This document shows, in pieces, positions 60,589 through 64,000 of a stretch of 64,000 bases of DNA (its first letter is position 1; the number at the start of each line of letters is the position of its first letter). Origin of the DNA: Cyclobacteriaceae bacterium YHN15 (lineage in GTDB: Bacteria; Bacteroidota; Bacteroidia; Cytophagales; Cyclobacteriaceae). Both the position numbers and the translations under genes were made by a program. Below the pieces are notes generated by a model, which worked only from the letters and a program-made list of their open reading frames with translations, searched no databases and was not told the DNA's origin. The stretch spans positions 124,001-188,000 of the forward strand of contig RKQB01000002.1 in NCBI GenBank assembly GCA_003797895.1, given 5' to 3'.

Positions 60589-60858
60589 GACTTTAGAATA
60601 AGAAAATGCCATAGGCATGACTGATATAATAACCCGGCAGTTTATTACCGGGATAAGGGAAATGGTAAGGAACCTTTAATGCCGTAGGCACAGACGATAT
60701 AGGATGTTATGAAAAATTGAGATAAACCCATGAAGGAATTGCAGTAAAGCAATTGAAAAAAAAGGATTATAATGCATTAAAAGTGTCAAGTAATTTCAGG
60801 ATGTGACATTCAAAGAGTAGGTTAAAAAAAAAGATGATAGACATGGAGTATTGCTAAG

Positions 60859-60883
60859 AGGTCAGCCGGAATCCGGCTGACCT
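60859..60883. other. Orphan GC-rich hairpin
   Basis: A perfect 11-bp stem, AGGTCAGCCGG (60859-60869) and CCGGCTGACCT (60873-60883), with a 3-base loop. It is followed by TATTTATG, which is too T-poor for a classical terminator, and no gene ends within about 400 bases upstream. Candidates are the end of a small RNA, a processing signal, or a mobile repeat (REP-like). Confidence 0.5.
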
Positions 60884-61035
60884 TATTTATGTCCTGTAGT
60901 CCGCTGGGATAAAAATAGGTTCAGTTGGATTTATATCACATTTTATTCAATTATTTTGATTTAAATTTCCAAATCGAAAATCCGGAACAATGAGGAAACC
61001 GGTATTCATAAAAATATAGGCCAAGAAAAAAGCAT

Positions 61036-61506
61036 ATGAACAATACAGTATCAATATTGGAATCCATTAAGAAATCAAAAGGAGAGGTCAATTGGCAGGA
61101 ATTGCTGGAAAGCATCATTTCTGCCTTTGCTTGTACCACAGGAACTATCCATACCTTGGACCAAGAGACACATTTGCTGATGCTTAAGGCACAAAAAGGA
61201 ATTCCTGAATTTTTATTGCCCAAGATGGCTGTAATCCCAATAGGAAAAGGAATGGCAGGCATTGCAGCCGAACGCAGGCAACCTGTCGAGATGTGCAACC
61301 TTCAGACAGATGAATCCGGAGTTGCACGACCTGCAGCCAAAGAAACCAAAGTAGAAGGTTCCATTGCTGTCCCGATCTTGCTTGATGGGGAATTGTTCGG
61401 AACCCTTGGGATCGCCAAACCTGTACCTTATGACTTTACTAAAGAAGAAAAAGATGCTTTGCTGGAGATAGGGGGGGAGATAGAGAGGTTTTTAAGTCCT
61501 AGTTGA
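61036..61506 (+). CDS. GAF-domain protein
   Basis: A 156-residue single GAF domain. It shows ISAFACTTGTIHTLD, HLLMLKAQKGIPEF, IPIGKGMAGIAAERRQPVEMCNL and VEGSIAVPILLDGELFGTLGIAKP, the typical core of GAF/free-methionine-sulfoxide-reductase-like sensors. The C-x-x-x-x-C arrangement of methionine sulfoxide reductases is not clear, so a small-molecule sensor or a signalling adaptor is more likely. No partner kinase is adjacent. Confidence 0.8.
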   Translation: MNNTVSILESIKKSKGEVNWQELLESIISAFACTTGTIHTLDQETHLLMLKAQKGIPEFLLPKMAVIPIGKGMAGIAAERRQPVEMCNLQTDESGVARPAAKETKVEGSIAVPILLDGELFGTLGIAKPVPYDFTKEEKDALLEIGGEIERFLSPS

Positions 61507-61630
61507 TGTTTTAAACTTAAATTTAAAATCCATGTTTATCAATTCGATATTAATTGATATTGGTGGAAATTAAACTTGAATTGCCCTCAGATCAGAAAAC
61601 ACATAAGTACCCTTAGAATAAATAATTCCC

Positions 61631-63268
61631 ATGAAAACTAAGACAAGACTATATACTACCCTCATATTATTTTTATCGGTTTCACTGGTTTTTGCCCAAG
61701 AACAAAAGTTTACCCGGGCGGATACGCTGAGGGGGAGTATTACACCGGAGAGGGGTTGGTGGGATCTGAATTTTTACCATCTCAATATTGAAGTGTTTCC
61801 TGAGTCAAAGTCTATAATAGGCACTAATACAGTACGTTATAAAGTGGTGGCGGCACACCAGACAATGCAGATTGATCTTCAGGAACCCTTGGAAATCTTT
61901 TCCGCTGCCCAGGATGGTCAAAAGCTTGAAATCCGAAAGGAAGGGGCTGCCCATTTTATCACTTTGCTCAAGAAACAGGTTCCTGGAGATTTTGAAGAAG
62001 TGGTTATCACATATGAGGGGCAGCCGAAAGAAGCTGTCCGCCCACCTTGGGATGGGGGAATTACCTGGCAAAAGGATGAAAACGGAAAGCATTTTATCGC
62101 TTCATCCAATCAGGGAATAGGTTCCAGCATTTGGTGGCCCAGTAAAGACCATCCTGCAGATGAGGTGGACAGTATGTTGATCAGCGTGACTGTTCCGAAA
62201 GACCTGATGAACATATCCAATGGGAGATTAAGAAAAGTGGATACCCATGAGGGTACCAAAACCTACCATTGGTTTGTCAGTAATCCCATCAATGGTTATG
62301 GGGTGAATATCAATGTTGGTGACTATGTTCATTTTTCAGAGAAATATGAGGGAGAAAAGGGGATATTGGACATGGACTACTATGTGCTTAGTTATAATCT
62401 GGAAAAGGCAAAAATACAGTTTCAGGATGCCAGGCGAATGATGGAGGCTTTCGAACATTGGTTTGGCCCATATCCATTTTATGAGGACAGCTATAAGTTG
62501 GTGGAAGCGCCATATTTGGGTATGGAACATCAGAGTTCAGTTACTTATGGGAATGGTTTCCAAAATGGTTACCGTGGCACGGATCTGAGCGGTACAGGTT
62601 GGGGGCTGGAATTTGATTTTATCATCATCCATGAATCCGGTCATGAGTGGTTTGCCAACAACATTACCTACAAGGATGTGGCGGATATGTGGATTCATGA
62701 GAGCTTTACCAATTATTCGGAAAGTCTATTTTTGGATTATTTTTATGGTAAAGAGGCTGGGCAAGAATATGTGCGTGGCACCCGCACAAGGATAGAAAAC
62801 AAGCTTCCCATTATAGGTAGGTATTCTGTAAACCATCGAGGTTCAGGGGATATGTATTATAAGGGAGGGAATATCCTGAATACCCTTAGGGAAATTGTCA
62901 ATGATGATGAAAAATGGAGAAAGATGCTTCGAGGGCTGAACAGTGAATTTTACCATCAGACAGTTACGACCGCACAGGTGGAAGATTACCTTTCCCAAGA
63001 ATCAGGAATTGACCTTTCGGGCTTTTTTGACCAATATCTCAGAAATAGCGCTGTGCCCATTTTGGAATACTATTTTTCGGACGATCAGACACTGAATTTC
63101 CGTTGGGCAAATTGCATCAATTCATTCGATATGCCTGTAGATCTGGAATTGGGTAAAAACAAAGTCCGTGTTTTTCCAACCACCAAATGGTCAGAACTCA
63201 AGGTGGATCAAAAGTCTGAGCTAAAGGTTGATGTGGACTATTATGTGGGAAGCCTGAAGGTGAGATAA
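61631..63268 (+). CDS. Secreted M1-family aminopeptidase
   Basis: A 545-residue exported gluzincin. A signal peptide (MKTKTRLYTTLILFLSVSLVFAQ) is followed by an M1 N-terminal beta domain. The exopeptidase-like motif appears as GMEHQ, and the zinc site is HESGH (His334, His338) with Glu357 exactly 18 residues later (HESFTNY). It removes N-terminal residues from peptides in the periplasm. It lacks the C-terminal helical domain of large M1 enzymes, which is usual for this Bacteroidota group. Confidence 0.92.
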   Translation: MKTKTRLYTTLILFLSVSLVFAQEQKFTRADTLRGSITPERGWWDLNFYHLNIEVFPESKSIIGTNTVRYKVVAAHQTMQIDLQEPLEIFSAAQDGQKLEIRKEGAAHFITLLKKQVPGDFEEVVITYEGQPKEAVRPPWDGGITWQKDENGKHFIASSNQGIGSSIWWPSKDHPADEVDSMLISVTVPKDLMNISNGRLRKVDTHEGTKTYHWFVSNPINGYGVNINVGDYVHFSEKYEGEKGILDMDYYVLSYNLEKAKIQFQDARRMMEAFEHWFGPYPFYEDSYKLVEAPYLGMEHQSSVTYGNGFQNGYRGTDLSGTGWGLEFDFIIIHESGHEWFANNITYKDVADMWIHESFTNYSESLFLDYFYGKEAGQEYVRGTRTRIENKLPIIGRYSVNHRGSGDMYYKGGNILNTLREIVNDDEKWRKMLRGLNSEFYHQTVTTAQVEDYLSQESGIDLSGFFDQYLRNSAVPILEYYFSDDQTLNFRWANCINSFDMPVDLELGKNKVRVFPTTKWSELKVDQKSELKVDVDYYVGSLKVR

Positions 63269-63413
63269 AAGTAGAAAAGCAGGAGTGCATGACTTTTAAA
63301 ATATAAATTTCACTTATTGTATTTCACCAATTTTAGTCTTACTTTGAATGGACTACAACCGATTTTTAATCGAGCAAAATTTTTGACAATGTTATTATAA
63401 AACTCCCGAAAAA

Positions 63414-63836
63414 ATGAAAGATACTATCATCACGTTGTATGTAGATACCAAAAAGATCATTGCTTTAAAAGAAAAACCAACAAAAGAAGAGGTTATGGAT
63501 TGCATTCTTATAGGAGATAATCATAACGATCCACCTAAAAAGGAAAATTTTGTGAGCCATATCCGGGAGAAGTCAAAATTGGCATGGGTTGGCGCCGCTA
63601 TGCATATTATGGAAAGTGTCCAAGATTTCGTTATTATCACGAAGATCGTAGTAAATAAGAAAAAATCTATCATTAAAATTAATGATGATAGTAAAGGCTC
63701 CGGAAAAACGCACAAAGATGGCTATGTCAGAAATGCAAAGCATGGATCGGAAGAAGAGTATAGAATTCACTTTCTAGTGAATTCTGATGGGGAGGAAAGA
63801 AAATTTAAGATCGATCCAAAGATTCGAGTTATTTGA
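63414..63836 (+). CDS. Hypothetical protein, unrecognised
   Basis: A 140-residue basic, soluble protein, MKDTIITLYVDTKKIIALKE..., with a strand-rich C-terminus (EEYRIHFLVNSDGEERKFKIDPKIRVI) and a G-N-H-x-D-P-P segment. No known motif, signal peptide or membrane helix. It is followed within 30 bases by the start of an exported protein on the same strand, so the two may be an operon. It could be a cofactor-free adaptor or an effector; nothing supports either. Confidence 0.6.
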   Translation: MKDTIITLYVDTKKIIALKEKPTKEEVMDCILIGDNHNDPPKKENFVSHIREKSKLAWVGAAMHIMESVQDFVIITKIVVNKKKSIIKINDDSKGSGKTHKDGYVRNAKHGSEEEYRIHFLVNSDGEERKFKIDPKIRVI

Positions 63837-63862
63837 TTTTTCCACTCTTTTGTAATGTGGAA

Positions 63863-64000
63863 ATGAAAAAATTCCTGATTCCCTTTCTATTTTTTATCTC
63901 ATTGAATTGCGCTTTTTCGCAAACAGAAATGGATGTGGAAAAGAATATTGCTTTACTGGATAGTTTGAAAAAGCTGTATTTCCAGGAAGGAAATGGCGAC
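63863..64000 (+). CDS. Exported protein, 5' fragment cut by the window edge
   Basis: Forty-six codons are visible. MKKFLIPFLFFISLNCAFSQ is a good signal peptide with cleavage after the Ser-Gln end, followed by TEMDVEKNIALLDSLKKLYFQ, which is helical and could begin a TPR region. The rest is outside the window. It starts 27 bases after the hypothetical gene, with a small TTTTCCAC/GTGGAAAT hairpin between them. Confidence 0.7.
   Translation, partial: MKKFLIPFLFFISLNCAFSQTEMDVEKNIALLDSLKKLYFQEGNGD

Larger units (their letters stand above)
60442..61035. repeat. 594-base repeat-rich gap
   Basis: There is no conventional gene here. In order: tandem AACAAGAGCCAAG-type words (60452-60485), a GGATTTCGGG patch, the 32-base dispersed repeat (60557-60588), two copies of an AATGCC(A/G)TAGGCA word followed by GA-GATATA (60604-60630 and 60678-60703), a small AATTGC/GCAATT hairpin (about 60739-60756), and a strong GC-rich dyad (60859-60883). 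Very short open frames exist (one of 20 codons from the ATG at 60617) but I do not call them. It may hold a small RNA. Confidence 0.55.

Overview
The window looks like a chromosomal segment of a Bacteroidota bacterium, most likely order Cytophagales and close to Cyclobacteriaceae (Algoriphagus, Cyclobacterium and relatives). This is an inference. It rests on the mix of families (sulfatase, M56/BlaI pair, OmpA with PD40-like repeats, DUF2911, CIA30 and DUF922 proteins, class IV-like histone deacetylase), on A+T-rich intergenic DNA, on promoters of the Bacteroidota type (TAnnTTTG at -7), and on the scarcity of clear Shine-Dalgarno sites. No rRNA, tRNA, CRISPR array, integrase, insertion sequence or phage structural gene was seen. 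The region reads as ordinary core and accessory chromosome, not as an island.

Layout. 0-5.5 kb: rlmF, then an exported sulfatase, an FAD oxidoreductase and a CIA30-like protein. 5.6-9.4 kb: small membrane proteins (one with an HNH motif), a decayed stretch holding two gene remnants, a lipoprotein serine hydrolase with three near-identical Fn3-like repeats, and a membrane-bound LuxR-type regulator. 9.9-12.8 kb: mnmE, a periplasmic thioredoxin and an mntR-type regulator with two matching operator-like palindromes. 13.2-15.8 kb: glycosyltransferase, dapD and a TPR lipoprotein. 15.9-20.9 kb: flavin monooxygenase and sirtuin (overlapping genes), topA, sixA. 21-33 kb: agmatinase-like enzyme, BlaI/M56 signalling pair, desaturase, histone-deacetylase-like hydrolase, OmpH/Skp-like lipoprotein, deoxyhypusine-synthase-like enzyme and an OmpA protein.

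33-38 kb is a compact sugar-use cluster: an SSS-family symporter, a GH100/debranching-like glycosidase and a PfkB sugar kinase in one operon, with a divergent LacI regulator and an operator-like palindrome between them. Sucrose or a related fructoside is the best guess for the substrate. 38.5-50 kb holds a CocE-like hydrolase, an unlabelled Vms1/ANKZF1-type (VLRF1) peptidyl-tRNA hydrolase, two SDR enzymes, hrpB, DUF2911 and a Gfo/Idh/MocA oxidoreductase. 50.6-56.7 kb is a molybdenum-hydroxylase module: an exported two-subunit xanthine-dehydrogenase/IorAB-like enzyme, a cysteine desulfurase, a MocA-type cytidylyltransferase and an XdhC-type chaperone. Together these could make, sulfurate and insert the cofactor. 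56.8-64 kb holds a cold-shock-domain protein, a DUF922 protein, a cyclopropane-synthase-like methyltransferase, a 0.6-kb repeat-rich gap with an orphan hairpin, a GAF protein, an M1 aminopeptidase, a hypothetical protein and the start of an exported protein.

I did not find an obviously new multi-gene system. The best leads are the bacterial VLRF1 protein, the M56 protease fused to three TonB-C-like domains and a plug-like tail, the doubled MntR-type operator, the repeat-rich gap at 60.4-61.0 kb, and the fossil LuxR/M19 remnants beside a live LuxR gene.
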